Positions 36,113 to 45,753 are shown, numbered from the stretch's first letter. The stretch is DNA of 64,000 nucleotides from Actinoplanes xinjiangensis (GCF_003148685.1 NZ_QGGR01000004.1:62001-126000), one strand, 5' to 3'. Translations and numbers: made by a program. The notes: generated by a model from the sequence alone, not told the origin.

Positions 36113-36186
36113 CCGGAAGGCGCCGAAACCGACGAATCCGGCGGCTGACCGGAAGGCGCCGAAACCGACGAATCCGGCGGCTGAGC
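36079..36186. repeat. Three near-identical 36-bp tandem repeats spanning the dusB stop
   Basis: Units of 36 bp start at 36079, 36115 and 36151 (GGAAGGCGCCGAAACCGACG...), identical except one base near the end of the third. The first copy encodes the dusB C-terminus and stop codon; the other two repeat the coding tail beyond the stop. Confidence 0.9.
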
Positions 36187-36240
36187 GGGCTGGAGCCGGC
36201 CGGGGCGGCGGTGTGCGGGCGGAACGGGCAGGATGCGGGG

Positions 36241-37068
36241 ATGCCCGAGCGTTTCGTGGAGCCGTTCCCGTTCTGGCCGGCCGACTTCGAGCCCGGCGAC
36301 CGGCACCCGCTGGCACCGTCGGTGGCGTGGGATCCGGCCTCCGACGAGCAGACCCTGCGGCAGGCACTGTCCTTCGGTGACATCGAGTGCTGGGCGACGC
36401 TGACACGGCTGCTCCGCGACCAGGGCCGCACGGCGGAGATCCGGGAGCTCGGTGAGCGACTGGCGACGACCGCCTCGCAGAAGCAGCTGGCCAGGTTCGT
36501 CGAGTTGAGCGCGTCGAACTTCGACGCCGAGTCGGGTGCCCGCTTCCAGTTCGAGCTGATCAGCAGGTTCCCCGCGGACGCGACGGCCCTGGAGCGCTGC
36601 GCGCGGCTGCTGGCCGAGAGCGGCCGGTACGACCAGGCGATGGACGTGCAGCGGGAGGCGCTGCGCCGGGGCACCGACCGGCGCTACTTCATGATCAATC
36701 CGCGGCAGACGATGCGCGCACTGACCGCGGCGACCCGCTTCGACGACGCCGAGGAGCTGATGCGGGCGTACGCCGACGACATGTTCGCGGCCTCACCCCT
36801 GGCCCTGTTGCTCCAGGTGCGCGGTCGCACCGCCGAGGGCGAGGAACTGCTGCGCCGCCATCCGTCGGCGAACCACCTGTACCTGCGGTTCACGCTGGTC
36901 ACCCTGCTGGAGCGGGACGGCCGGCACACCGGGGCGGCCGCGGCCCGACCTGCCGGCGGCTGGCCCCACCAGATGCGGGACGCGGCGGACCGGAGACTGC
37001 CGGCCGACGGCCCGCACGAGGCGATCTGGTCGGTGACCGACTACCTGGGCCGGGCATTCGCCGTCTGA
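36241..37068 (+). CDS. Tetratricopeptide-like helical protein
   Basis: 275 residues, no signal peptide. The sequence is built of paired helices like TPR repeats (QALSFGDIECWATLTRLL, ALERCARLLAESGRYDQAM, AALLLQVRGRTAEGEELL-type segments from about 35 to 245). No catalytic motif. Probably a protein-interaction scaffold. ATG at 36241 follows GCGGGG; the longer upstream frame overlaps the dusB repeats and is rejected. Convergent with the GH43 remnant. Confidence 0.65.
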   Translation: MPERFVEPFPFWPADFEPGDRHPLAPSVAWDPASDEQTLRQALSFGDIECWATLTRLLRDQGRTAEIRELGERLATTASQKQLARFVELSASNFDAESGARFQFELISRFPADATALERCARLLAESGRYDQAMDVQREALRRGTDRRYFMINPRQTMRALTAATRFDDAEELMRAYADDMFAASPLALLLQVRGRTAEGEELLRRHPSANHLYLRFTLVTLLERDGRHTGAAAARPAGGWPHQMRDAADRRLPADGPHEAIWSVTDYLGRAFAV

Positions 37069-37084
37069 GGCCGAGATCGTGCCG

Positions 37085-37137
37085 GGCTGGTTCCCACCGC
37101 TGTCTCGCGACGCCGGAGACAGCGGTGGGAACCAGCC
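37085..37137. repeat. Dispersed palindrome, copy 4 (perfect)
   Basis: Perfect 22-bp arms (37085-37106 and 37116-37137; arm starts GGCTGGTTCCCACCGCTG and ends TCTC) with a 9-nt loop. It lies between the convergent TPR gene and the GH43 remnant. This is the best copy of the family seen at 1642, 22562 and 27194. Confidence 0.85.
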
Positions 37138-37142
37138 GCCTG

Positions 37143-37744
37143 TCAGACGGTGAGCTTCCACTGCTGGCAGGTGTTGCCCAGGGACGCCCACTGCCGGACC
37201 GCGACACCGTCGGCGATGCCGCAGTCGGTGACGTCGAGGATCAGCCCGTTGCCGCGGTTGGCGATCAGGTAGCCGCCGTTGACCGGGGTGAGGCTTAGCA
37301 TGCCGATCTTGTAGTCAGGTGTGTTGCAGGAGCTGGCCGAGAACGTCAGGAACGTCTTGCCGTTGCGCTGGAGGATGTACGGCCCTTCCTCGGTGTTGCC
37401 GCCCTGCTTCTCCCAGTCGTGGGTGGGGTACGAGATCCTCGTGCCGTGGGCGGACACCGTCCACGGGTTGCTCATCGGCGCGATGCGGTGCTGGTGGCGC
37501 CGGGCAGGGCGGCCACCGACTTGGCCTTCTTGACCACGACCTGGTTGTTCCAGGTCGTCGCGGCCAGGTAGTAGTAGCCGTTGTCGAAGCCCATCCACGG
37601 GTCGGCGCCGTACGGTGCGGCCGCCACCGGATTGGTGAACCCGACCGCCGCGTCGCTGCTCAACGGGTTGAAGGCGACGGTCACGTAGGCCGCGGCGGTC
37701 ATCAGGAGCGTGACGAGCGCGGCTCTGAGGGGACGGATGCGCAT
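37143..37744 (-). pseudogene. Decayed GH43 arabinofuranosidase with ricin-type lectin tail
   Basis: The 5' part (37744 to about 37490) encodes a signal peptide and the first strands of a GH43 propeller (NPVAAAPYGADPWM, then KKAKSVAALPG). It then breaks out of frame. The other frame resumes with the late GH43 segment (MSNPWTVSAHG, EEGPYILQRNGKTFLTFSAS) and jumps to the end of a ricin-B lectin domain (GLILDVTDCGIADG, NTCQQWKL). About two thirds of the expected enzyme is missing, so two deletions and a frameshift have destroyed it. It is adjacent to an intact GH43 gene with the same direction. Confidence 0.8.
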
Positions 37745-37745
37745 C

Positions 37746-38729
37746 TCAGTACACCGTCGGCCAGCCGGACGAACTCCAGCTCAGCAGGTTGATGCCGAGC
37801 CGCGCGTCACCGGCAGGGGTGTAGTAGTGGTAGACCAGCACGTCCTGTGCCCCGTCCTGGAAGACGGCCGGATGGCCGGGACCGTGGACGGCGTCGTGGG
37901 AGGCCAGGATCTCGGTGCCGCCGCCGGCGGTCATCAGTGTGCCGGCGCGGTCCTTGTACGGCCCGGTGATGCTCGTCGACCGGCCGACCACGGTCCGGTA
38001 CGTGCTGGACGCGCCCTTGCAGCAGAGGTCGAACGCGGCGAACAGGTAGTAGTAGCCGTTGCGGTGGTAGATGTGCGGCGCCTCGACCGACTTGCTGTTC
38101 ACGAACCGCTCGGCGAGGTGGTGGATCGCCGAGTCGGCGCGCTTACCGGTCGACGGGTTCAGCTTGATCATTTTGATCCCGCTCCAGAACGAGCCGAAGC
38201 TGAGCCACCATTCGCCGTTCGGGGTGACCGTCAGGTTCGGGTCGATCGCGTTGAAACCGCTGCTCGTGGTGCTCTCCACGACCTTGCCCTGGTTGGTCCA
38301 GGTGCCCGCCGCGCCGGTGGTGCTGGCGGCCAGGAAGATCGCCGACCGGCTGGAGCCGAACGTGGAGGCCGAGTAGTACATCAGGTACCGACCGTTGCGG
38401 TACGAGATGTCCGGCGCCCACAGGTTGGTGTCGCCGCCGGTGTAGGTGTCGGCCCACGGGGTGCCGTTCGGGAAGGCCTTGCCGGCGTCGGTGAACCTCG
38501 TCCGGTCGGCCGAGGTCTTGAGCCCGATGCCCGGCGCCGTGTAGGCCAGGATGTAGTCGCCGGCCGGCTTCTTCACGATCGTCGGGTCGTGCGCGAACGT
38601 CGAGCCGGTGACGACGCCCGGATTCGGGTAGGTCGCGGCGTCGGCCCGCGTCAGGCCGTACGCGCCGGCTGTCACGGCCAGCAGACCGGTCACCCCGGCC
38701 AGCAGGAACTTGCGGAGACGGGATCGCAT
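37746..38729 (-). CDS. Secreted GH43 arabinanase (endo-1,5-alpha-L-arabinosidase type)
   Basis: 327-residue exported five-bladed propeller hydrolase. A signal peptide covers about 1-31 (SRLRKFLLAG..., ending near ADA). The catalytic base Asp is in FAHDPTIVK, the pKa-modulating Asp in NAIDPNLT, and the acid Glu in KSVEAPHIY. It degrades arabinan from plant cell walls. ATG at 38729 with AAGG upstream. Intact neighbour of the GH43 remnant. Confidence 0.9.
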   Translation of the reverse strand: MRSRLRKFLLAGVTGLLAVTAGAYGLTRADAATYPNPGVVTGSTFAHDPTIVKKPAGDYILAYTAPGIGLKTSADRTRFTDAGKAFPNGTPWADTYTGGDTNLWAPDISYRNGRYLMYYSASTFGSSRSAIFLAASTTGAAGTWTNQGKVVESTTSSGFNAIDPNLTVTPNGEWWLSFGSFWSGIKMIKLNPSTGKRADSAIHHLAERFVNSKSVEAPHIYHRNGYYYLFAAFDLCCKGASSTYRTVVGRSTSITGPYKDRAGTLMTAGGGTEILASHDAVHGPGHPAVFQDGAQDVLVYHYYTPAGDARLGINLLSWSSSGWPTVY

Positions 38730-38856
38730 GGGGATGCGCCTTTCGATGGGGGAGACGCAGGTATGTGTCGGGGTGGCCCGGAAAGGTTGCGTGCCACCGG
38801 CGGGAAATCGACGGCTCTCCGGTAGAGGTGCGTCCCGGCCTGGGTGGACGGACATT

Positions 38857-39969
38857 TCACGGCTGAACGGAGAGCAGGGCGGTGAGCAGCAGCGGCACGG
38901 CCATCAGCGCGCACAGCAGCGGCAGCGCGACCGGTAGCCCGAACGCGGCGTAGAGGATGAGGGCCACCACCTCGGCGCCGAACCCGGCCACCGACAGGGC
39001 GGTCGCCCGGGCCGGGCCGGTGATCGCGTTCTGGAGCCGGGCCTCGGCGTGCACCATCGCGAACTGGAGCAGGCCGAACGCCGCCGACACCGGCACCATC
39101 CCGGCCGGGTGCGGCACCGGCGAACCCGCCGCCAGCAGCACCGCGGCCAGGGCCAGAGCACCCACGAGGGGCCGCGGCGAATCCGGTGCGAGACGTCCCG
39201 CGAGCCCGCTTCCGGCGGCCATCGCGAGGGCGGTCAGAGCGAACAGCAGGGGTACGGCCGGAGTCGGCGCCCCCATCTCGCGGGCCAGCAGCGGCAGGTA
39301 CTCGTCGAGGGCGGAGAACCCGGGCACGGCCATGGCGACGGCCAGAACCCGGAGCACACGGGCGCTGCCGGTGACCGACCGCAGGCCCGCGCGGAGCACC
39401 GCGAGGTACCCGCCCGCCTCATCGGTGTCCCCGGCGGTCGTGTCGTCCGTACCGCCGGGGGGTTTCTCGGGCAGGAGAAGGGCGAGCAGGCCGCCCGCGG
39501 TGACCGTCGCGATGCTGATCATGCCGACCAGGAGGTAGCCGCCGGCCTGGAACGCCGGGCCGGCCAGCAGGGTGGCCGCGAGCATTGCGAGCAGGCCCAC
39601 CATGCGTGCGCGGCCGATCAGCCGGGTGTACGCCGTGCCGTCGCCGAGCCGGTCGTAGACCAGCGCCTCCAGTGATCCGGACGCGAACGCGCCGCCGAGG
39701 CCCCACAGCACGAAACCGGCGGCGAAGCCGGCGTAGTCGGGGCGGATCAGCCAGACGGCCCAGCCGGCCGCGGAGATGACCTCACCGAGCGCGTAGAGCC
39801 GCTTGCGGGACCAGACGTCGGCGAGCGCGCCGGCCGGGATCTCGCACAGGAAGGAGACCACCGACCAGATCGCGAACAGCGACGAGATCTCGCCGGTGGT
39901 GAGCCCGGCGTCGGCGAAGAGCAGTGCGTAGACCGGGTAGAGGAGCACGCTGTCCTGCAGCGCGTGCAC
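38857..39969 (-). CDS. MFS transporter
   Basis: 370-residue membrane protein with about 11-12 helices. It has the N-terminal half motif FLCEIPAGALADVWSRKR (MFS motif A-like, between helices 2 and 3) and a middle acidic loop (GGTDDTTAGDTDEAGG). GTG start at 39969, the first in-frame start after a stop codon, makes helix 1 slightly short. Substrate unknown; could be a drug or sugar exporter. Confidence 0.85.
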   Translation of the reverse strand: MHALQDSVLLYPVYALLFADAGLTTGEISSLFAIWSVVSFLCEIPAGALADVWSRKRLYALGEVISAAGWAVWLIRPDYAGFAAGFVLWGLGGAFASGSLEALVYDRLGDGTAYTRLIGRARMVGLLAMLAATLLAGPAFQAGGYLLVGMISIATVTAGGLLALLLPEKPPGGTDDTTAGDTDEAGGYLAVLRAGLRSVTGSARVLRVLAVAMAVPGFSALDEYLPLLAREMGAPTPAVPLLFALTALAMAAGSGLAGRLAPDSPRPLVGALALAAVLLAAGSPVPHPAGMVPVSAAFGLLQFAMVHAEARLQNAITGPARATALSVAGFGAEVVALILYAAFGLPVALPLLCALMAVPLLLTALLSVQP

Positions 39970-40032
39970 CGCATGGAGGTGTCAGCGTCATATCGGGTGC
40001 ATGACCCCATCCTGCCCGGGCCCGGCCCGCTG

Positions 40033-41109
40033 TCAACGCAATTCGGCCTCGTCGGCGGCGGCCCGCCCGGACTCCCAGCCCTCCAGGCTGTCGACCCGGC
40101 TGCCACGGACCCGGACCGTGCGCGGGAACGCCTTGTCCAGCGCCTCGTGCACCTTGATTTCGCGGTTGCGCAGGACCGGCAGCAGATGGTCGTGGCCGGT
40201 CAGCTCCCGTGCGACGGTCTGCCGCAGCCGCTCCCCGATCCGCACACCGTAGGCGACCAGGAAGGAGCGGCGGAACGCCTTCAACCGGGCCTTCCGTACG
40301 TTCTTCTCGTCCCGGACCATCGCCCGGTTGGCCTGCACCAGCAGCGACGTGTAGATCAACTCGACCGCGTCGATGTCGGTGTCGAACCCGAAGACGGTGC
40401 TGAAGCCGAGCTCCTGCGACCAGACCGTGCGGCAGGTGTTGGCACTCGCCACCGCGTCGAGCAGGCCCGCCTTCTCGCTCTCGTAGGGGTGGTCGACACC
40501 GATCCGCCGGGCGAACGGCACCACGTCGACGGCCGCGACGGTGACCTCCTCGATCCGGTACCGGGTGATCAGCTCCTGCGCCTTCGCGCTGTAGGTCTCC
40601 GCCTCGGCCGGGAACTCGGTCGACTCCGCCTTCGCCAGCAGCGCCCGCACCCGGTCGAGGATCCGCTGGTCACCGTGGTGCGGCACGGTGGTGAGCGGGG
40701 TGCCCGGCGGCGGGATCAGGATCTCGATGCGCGGCATCCGCCGCAACTCGGCGAGCAGATCCAGCGACGCGTCCAGCACGGCGATCCGGTCCGGCTTCCG
40801 GCCTTCAGCGGTACGCAGGCCGTCCGCCTGGTCCCGCCAGCGCTCGTCGACCGGCTCGCGGCCACGCAGATAGTCCCGGGCGGCCTCGGCGACCAGCCGG
40901 CCCTGGAGCGGGTTGCCCCGCCGGGCCACCGCCCGGTGCAGTTCGGCCGGCTGCCAGCCGTTGCTGAAGAGCCGCTCGAACTCGGCGCTCAGGGCCGCGC
41001 TCAGGGCCGCGTCGGTCTCGGCGGCGGGTGCGCCGGTCAGGGCGTCCAGCGCGTCCTCGTAGTTCAGAGCGCCGGAGCGCACCCCGTCAATGATCTCCCG
41101 GGCGCTCAT
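40033..41109 (-). CDS. DUF2786-domain protein
   Basis: 358 residues. The DUF2786 signature RVRALLAKAESTEFPAEAET followed by AKAQELITRYRIEE lies at about 145-185. DUF2786 proteins with a following zinc-metalloprotease-like (DUF7168) region occur widely in actinomycetes and phages; function is unknown. N-terminus is helical. The ATG at 41109 (MSAREIID) is chosen over the longer frame to 41142. Confidence 0.75.
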   Translation of the reverse strand: MSAREIIDGVRSGALNYEDALDALTGAPAAETDAALSAALSAEFERLFSNGWQPAELHRAVARRGNPLQGRLVAEAARDYLRGREPVDERWRDQADGLRTAEGRKPDRIAVLDASLDLLAELRRMPRIEILIPPPGTPLTTVPHHGDQRILDRVRALLAKAESTEFPAEAETYSAKAQELITRYRIEEVTVAAVDVVPFARRIGVDHPYESEKAGLLDAVASANTCRTVWSQELGFSTVFGFDTDIDAVELIYTSLLVQANRAMVRDEKNVRKARLKAFRRSFLVAYGVRIGERLRQTVARELTGHDHLLPVLRNREIKVHEALDKAFPRTVRVRGSRVDSLEGWESGRAAADEAELR

Positions 41110-41190
41110 GGACGAGATGGTAGTTGCCGGGGCCCTGGTCACCGGCCGGGCCCCCTCGGGAGGGAAACGTTGTCCACCGGAACCGGCGGG

Positions 41191-41221
41191 GGCGGGGAGG
41201 GCGGTGCGGGCCCTCCCCGCC
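41191..41221. terminator. Terminator hairpin after the roadblock operon
   Basis: 10-11 bp stem GGCGGGGAGGG (41191-41201) with 41211-41221 and a 9-nt loop, located just past the stop of the last minus-strand roadblock gene. Probable end of that operon transcript. Confidence 0.6.
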
Positions 41222-41246
41222 AGGGGTGGCGTTCACGCCTTTCGGC

Positions 41247-41618
41247 TCAGACGTCGAGATCGTTCTCGATACGGCGCAGCTGATGCCGGGACATCGCGAG
41301 GTTCGCCCGGTCCCGCCGCAGCGCCACGTAGAGGAAGAGGCCCTTCCCCGACCGGCTCGTCAGCGGCCGGATCATGTGGTACTGGGTATCCAGCGTGATC
41401 AGGATGTCCTCGATCTTCTCGGACAGGTTCAGCATCTCCATCGCCCGCAGCTTGGCCCGGACCACGTCGGTGTTGCCGGCCGCGGCGACCGTCAGGTCGA
41501 GCTCCTTGCCGCCGCCGAGGGTGCCCAGGGCCATGCCACTGGTGTGGTCCACGAGCGCGACGCCGATGCAGCCGTCGATCTCCATGATTTCCTTGAGTGC
41601 GGTGTCCATGTCGGGCAT
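41247..41618 (-). CDS. Roadblock/LC7-domain protein
   Basis: 123-residue roadblock/LC7 (MglB-like) protein that normally dimerises and regulates small GTPases. Pattern: ALKEIMEIDGCIGVALVDHTSG, a central ELDLTVAAAGNTDVV strand/helix and the C-terminal helix. Last gene of a minus-strand cluster with two other roadblock proteins and a DUF4388 protein. No MglA-type GTPase lies nearby. Confidence 0.85.
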   Translation of the reverse strand: MPDMDTALKEIMEIDGCIGVALVDHTSGMALGTLGGGKELDLTVAAAGNTDVVRAKLRAMEMLNLSEKIEDILITLDTQYHMIRPLTSRSGKGLFLYVALRRDRANLAMSRHQLRRIENDLDV

Positions 41619-41649
41619 GGGAATCGTTCCTCCGTTGTGGTGGGTGGTG

Positions 41650-42138
41650 TCAGCCGGTCGCCTGGCGGCGACGGGCCATGTTCGGCAGGGTTGCCATCGG
41701 GGTCCGCCGGGCGAGCGGGGTCGGTGGGCCGGCCTGCGCGGGGATCTCCGGGCGCAGCTGAGGCGCCGTCTCCAGGGCGAGGATCCGGATCAGCCGGCGT
41801 ACGCACCGGCGTGCTTCCAGGTGGACCATGGCGAGGTTCGCGTCACCCGAGGTCACCACGGTGAGCAGCGCGTTCGGTCCGGCGGTGTACGAGGTGATGT
41901 AACCGCCGTCGCACTCCACCACGGACTCCCGCAACTCACCGTGACTGACCGCGTGCGCGAACCGCCGGGCCAGGGCGAGATGGGCCGCCGCCAGCGCGGC
42001 GAGGGTGTCCGGCTCGAGGCCGTGCGAGTCGTGCGCCACGACCAGCCCGTCGGCGGTGGCGAGGACGCTGCCGGCCAGTTCCGGCAACCTGCTGCGCAGG
42101 CGCCCGAGTTCCTCGAGTACCGCCGGATCCACCGTCAT
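41650..42138 (-). CDS. Roadblock/LC7-domain protein with C-terminal extension
   Basis: 162 residues. The roadblock fold spans about 1-120 (ELAGSVLATADGLVVAHDSHG, VECDGGYITSYTAGPNALLTVV in part), followed by a Pro/Arg-rich tail. ATG at 42138. Longer frame to 42399 reads over the DUF4388 gene and is rejected. Same operon as the neighbouring roadblock genes. Confidence 0.8.
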   Translation of the reverse strand: MTVDPAVLEELGRLRSRLPELAGSVLATADGLVVAHDSHGLEPDTLAALAAAHLALARRFAHAVSHGELRESVVECDGGYITSYTAGPNALLTVVTSGDANLAMVHLEARRCVRRLIRILALETAPQLRPEIPAQAGPPTPLARRTPMATLPNMARRRQATG

Positions 42139-42178
42139 TCCTCTTCCTCGCTGTTTCGGCTGGTCGGGGGTGCGCGCG

Positions 42179-43264
42179 TCACCGCAGTGCCCTGAGTGCG
42201 GTACGGATGCGCTTGAGCAGGACCTCGTCGGCCCCCTGGTGCACCGGCGGGCTCTCACCCGCCATCTCCTTGGGCAGCTTGGCGCCGGGTTTTCGGCGGG
42301 CCAGCCGCGGCGGCCGGATCGGGCCGGAGTTGTGCTCACCCGGCGGCGCCGGTGGTGGGTCACCGTGCGGTGGCGGGTCGGCGTTCGGCCGCTGGTCACG
42401 GTTCGGCCGCTGGTCGCCGTGCGGCGGCGGGTGCCGCGCCACCGGTTCCGGACCCGAGATCACCGGTACGGGGGCCGCCGACCGGGCCAGCGGGACCGAC
42501 ACCCCGCGCGGCTGCGGAAGCCGGACGAACTCCGGGGAGTCCGGCGCCCGCGTCTCGGGCGGCTCGATCAGCCCCGCGGCGGCCATCCGGCGCAGCTCCT
42601 GGATGATCGCGTACCCCGCCCGCCCGAGCAGCTGCGCCAGGTCGGCCGGCGTGCGCTGCCCGTCCGCCTGGACCAGCAGCTCCCACTGCGGTGCCGTGAT
42701 GGTGACCCGTTCCCGGGGCGGCCTGGCCACCGGGATCACCGGCGCCACGTCGATCAGCGGGTTCGGGAAGATGTCGTCGAGCAGCCGGACCCGGCGGCTG
42801 ACCTCCCGGTCCACCGCGGCCGCGTCGATGTGCACGACCGGGCCCAGCCAGTGCCGGGCACCGGGCCGGAACTCGGCCGGTGCGGACCGGTCGGCGAGCA
42901 CGAAGTACGCCGCGTCATAGGTGGCGCCGAGCACGCACAACTCCAGCTCACCCTGGGTGAGATGGCCCTGTTCGACGAGCAGGCGGCCCACCCGCGCCCC
43001 CGATGCGCCCAGGTCGAGCGCGCTCTGCCACGTCCGGCCCGCCAGCCGCCCGGACGAGGTGAGCAGCTCACCCACCCCCGGAGCGGACGACGACTCGGCG
43101 TAGATGACCCGGCCCTCGAAGACGTAGACCGCACCACCCGGATGGCCCCCGACCGTCAGCGCTCCGGTCTGCCGCTCGCCGGCGACCCGCGTGAGCAGGT
43201 CGCCGGGCGCTGCGGTCCTCGTGCGGGCCACCGAACGCTCCTTCATGGTCAGTGGTGGTGTCAT
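42179..43264 (-). CDS. DUF4388/winged-helix protein
   Basis: 361 residues. An N-terminal DUF4388-like domain (GDLLTRVAGERQTGALTVGG, GAVYVFEGRVIYAES), then a wHTH region (DGQRTPADLAQLLGRAGYAII) and a Pro-rich linker containing short repeats (HGDQRPNRDQRPNADPPP). DUF4388 proteins accompany MglA/roadblock GTPase systems. The ATG at 43264 overlaps the upstream roadblock stop (ATGA). Confidence 0.75.
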   Translation of the reverse strand: MTPPLTMKERSVARTRTAAPGDLLTRVAGERQTGALTVGGHPGGAVYVFEGRVIYAESSSAPGVGELLTSSGRLAGRTWQSALDLGASGARVGRLLVEQGHLTQGELELCVLGATYDAAYFVLADRSAPAEFRPGARHWLGPVVHIDAAAVDREVSRRVRLLDDIFPNPLIDVAPVIPVARPPRERVTITAPQWELLVQADGQRTPADLAQLLGRAGYAIIQELRRMAAAGLIEPPETRAPDSPEFVRLPQPRGVSVPLARSAAPVPVISGPEPVARHPPPHGDQRPNRDQRPNADPPPHGDPPPAPPGEHNSGPIRPPRLARRKPGAKLPKEMAGESPPVHQGADEVLLKRIRTALRALR

Positions 43265-43644
43265 CGCTGGGCGACCAACTCGTCGGCCAGGCGCTGCATC
43301 GTGCGCCGGGCCACGGCGAGGTTGCCGCGCACCCGGTCCAGCCACACGTAGAGCACCAGACGGCTGTCGAACTCGGTCTGGACCAGCCGCAGAAGGTGAT
43401 AGCCCCCGGCGGTGGTGATGATCAGGTCTTCGAGCAGGTCGTGCGGTACTGCCGAGACGAACAGCGAGCGGCTGTTCGCGGCCTGGACCACCTCGGCCGT
43501 GCCGGCGGCCGCGGCCTCGTGGTCCTCATTGGGCGCTGCACCGGTCGTGGCGACCGGGAAGCCCGTCGTGTAGTCGACGATGCTGGCCCCGACGGCGCCG
43601 GGGATCGTCATGGCCTCCTGTAGACAGTGGTCGACGCCGGGCAC
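43261..43644 (-). CDS. Roadblock/LC7-domain protein
   Basis: 127 residues. GTG 43644 follows a GAGGAG ribosome site at good spacing, so the longer frame to 43824 is not used. Roadblock pattern: AMTIPGAVGASIVDYTTGFP, a central AAAAGTAEVVQAAN and GGYHLLRLVQTEF. First gene of the roadblock-DUF4388-roadblock-roadblock unit. Confidence 0.82.
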   Translation of the reverse strand: MPGVDHCLQEAMTIPGAVGASIVDYTTGFPVATTGAAPNEDHEAAAAGTAEVVQAANSRSLFVSAVPHDLLEDLIITTAGGYHLLRLVQTEFDSRLVLYVWLDRVRGNLAVARRTMQRLADELVAQR

Positions 43645-43844
43645 TTCACTCCTCAGCGCTGGGGGTCGGAGTTCGGACGCTTCCCGTCCGCCACCGTGGG
43701 CCATCCTCCGGTGACCGTGAGACCACAAGTCGCACGTGCTGTGCGTCATGCCCCCGTCACCGCGAGCCGGATACGGCGTTGTCCCCAGCCGATCCGCCGG
43801 TCGTCGGCGTAACCTGATCGCCACGTCTCGATCAGGGAGGTCTC

Positions 43845-44198
43845 GTGCCCAGTCGGTGGGAACAGGTCGTGGTGGACGCCGCGGACCCGGCGCGGCTCGC
43901 CCGATGGTGGGCCGAGGCGCTCGGCTACGTGATCGTCAACGAGGCACCCGACGAGGTGGAGATCCGCCGCGCCCCCGACCAGATGCCCGGGCTGCTGTTC
44001 ACCCCGGTCGCCGACGTCAAAGGGGCCAAGAACCGGCTGCACATCGACCTGCGCCCGGACGATCAGGAGGCCGAGGTGGAACGGCTGGTCGGGATGGGTG
44101 CCCGGTCCGTCGACATCGGCCAGGGCGACGTGCCGTGGGTCGTGCTCGCCGACCCGGAGGGCAACGAGTTCTGCGTACTCTCCGGTACTAGTACCTGA
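43845..44198 (+). CDS. VOC-superfamily (glyoxalase-like) protein
   Basis: 117-residue vicinal oxygen chelate protein. Begins [24 protein letters not shown], continues with [13 protein letters not shown] and ends [13 protein letters not shown], the common Glyoxalase_6 layout. GTG start. Its 3' end overlaps the convergent chemoreceptor gene by 11 bp. Substrate unknown; may be antibiotic or metabolite binding. Confidence 0.85.
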   Translation: MPSRWEQVVVDAADPARLARWWAEALGYVIVNEAPDEVEIRRAPDQMPGLLFTPVADVKGAKNRLHIDLRPDDQEAEVERLVGMGARSVDIGQGDVPWVVLADPEGNEFCVLSGTST

Positions 44199-45753
44199 AC
44201 TGGTCGATCAGCCCACGGATGTCCTCGGCCGCCGTACTGACCAGGCTCGCCGAGTGCCGGGTGGTGTTCGCGCCCTCCGCGGTGGACGCGCTCGACGAGG
44301 TGATGTGCGACACCGTGCCGCTGATACCCGACGCCGCCGCCTGCACCGCGCCCACATTGCGGGCCAGCAGATCGGTGGTGGCCGACTGCTGCTCGACGGC
44401 GGCGGCGATCGTACGCTGACCGTCGTCGATCCGGGCGATGACCGCGGTGATCGCCTCGATCGCCTTCGCCGTGCTCGTCGTCATCTCCTGGATCGCGCTG
44501 ATCTTCGCGGTGATCTCACCGGTCGCCCGCGCGGTCTCCCCGGCCAGTTCCTTGACCTCGGTCGCCACCACCGCGAACCCCTTGCCGGCCTGCCCGGCCC
44601 GCGCCGCCTCGATGCTCGCGTTCAGCGCCAGCAGGTTCGTCTGCTCGGCGATGTTCGTGATCATCTGCACGATGTCGCCGACCTCCTGGCTGGCGTCGCT
44701 CAACCGTCCCACCGCCTCCGCGGTCCGGTTCGCGCTCGTGGTCGCCTCGTGCGTGGTCGACGCCGCCGTCGCGGTCTGCCGGGCGATCTCCCGGATCGAC
44801 GCGGACAACTCGTCCGTGGCCGCCATCATGTCGCCTACCGAACCGGCCACGTGCACCGCCGACGTGTCCGCGTTCCGGGCCTCCGCCGACGTCCGTTCCG
44901 CCGAGCCGTCCAACTCTCCGGCCAGCTTCTGCAGATCCACGCTGGCCGCGCTGAGACGGCCCACCCGCTCCGCGGTCGCCCGCACCGTGCCCTGGATCTC
45001 CGTCATCGCGTCGTTCAGCGCCTGCGCCATGTCACCGAACTCGTCCCGGTTCACGATCGGCGCCCGTACCGTCAGATCCCGCCCGGCGAGCGTCCGCAAC
45101 GTCTCCCGCATGCCGCGCATCGGCCGCCGCACCGCCCGCACCGTCAGCACACAGACGACCAGCGTGAGCAGGTTCGCGATGCCCGCCGCCCACTGGATGA
45201 ACGTCGTACTGTCCGACCCGGCCTCCCGGCCGCGCGCGCTGGCCGCGTTGACCGCCGCCAGCACATCGTCGTCCAGCCCGCCCAGACTCTCCTCCAGCGC
45301 CCCGAACTGGTCCAGGAACGCCGTCAGCGACTGCCTCGCCGCGACCCGGTCGGTCGCCGCGGCCGCCACCGCCGCCTTCGCCAGGTCGCCGTACTCGACG
45401 ATCTCCGGGCGGGTCTCGGAGTACCGCTGCCGTAACGACGCCGGCGCCAGCTCGGCCGCCGCGTCGAACTTGTCCACCATCGTCTGCGCGTGCTCCGCCA
45501 CGGCGTCGACCTCGTACAACTCCCGCTGCTGCGCCGTGGTCGAGTACATCGCCGCCATCACGTCGGCCCGCAGCGCGTCGTGCATCATGTCGGCGTTCCA
45601 CTGGTTGCTCATCGCCGAGCTGACAGTGGCGATCTCCTCGTTCGCGGCACTCTGGTCCTCGGAGTTGCGGATCGCGAACCCCGTCACCAGCGCCACCGAG
45701 AACAGCCCGGTGGCACCCAGTGCCACAAGGCGGCCGACGATGGAGATCCCCAC
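44188..45753 (-). CDS. Methyl-accepting chemotaxis-type receptor
   Basis: 521-residue transmembrane receptor. Helix 1 about 5-25, an external four-helix domain about 30-185, helix 2 about 188-210, HAMP about 212-265, then a signalling domain with the conserved hairpin [23 protein letters not shown] start at 45753 with GGGG upstream; an in-frame extension of several hundred residues is only antisense to dgt. No other che genes are in the window, so it may be an orphan or couple to a distant array. Confidence 0.9.
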   Translation of the reverse strand: MGISIVGRLVALGATGLFSVALVTGFAIRNSEDQSAANEEIATVSSAMSNQWNADMMHDALRADVMAAMYSTTAQQRELYEVDAVAEHAQTMVDKFDAAAELAPASLRQRYSETRPEIVEYGDLAKAAVAAAATDRVAARQSLTAFLDQFGALEESLGGLDDDVLAAVNAASARGREAGSDSTTFIQWAAGIANLLTLVVCVLTVRAVRRPMRGMRETLRTLAGRDLTVRAPIVNRDEFGDMAQALNDAMTEIQGTVRATAERVGRLSAASVDLQKLAGELDGSAERTSAEARNADTSAVHVAGSVGDMMAATDELSASIREIARQTATAASTTHEATTSANRTAEAVGRLSDASQEVGDIVQMITNIAEQTNLLALNASIEAARAGQAGKGFAVVATEVKELAGETARATGEITAKISAIQEMTTSTAKAIEAITAVIARIDDGQRTIAAAVEQQSATTDLLARNVGAVQAAASGISGTVSHITSSSASTAEGANTTRHSASLVSTAAEDIRGLIDQFRY

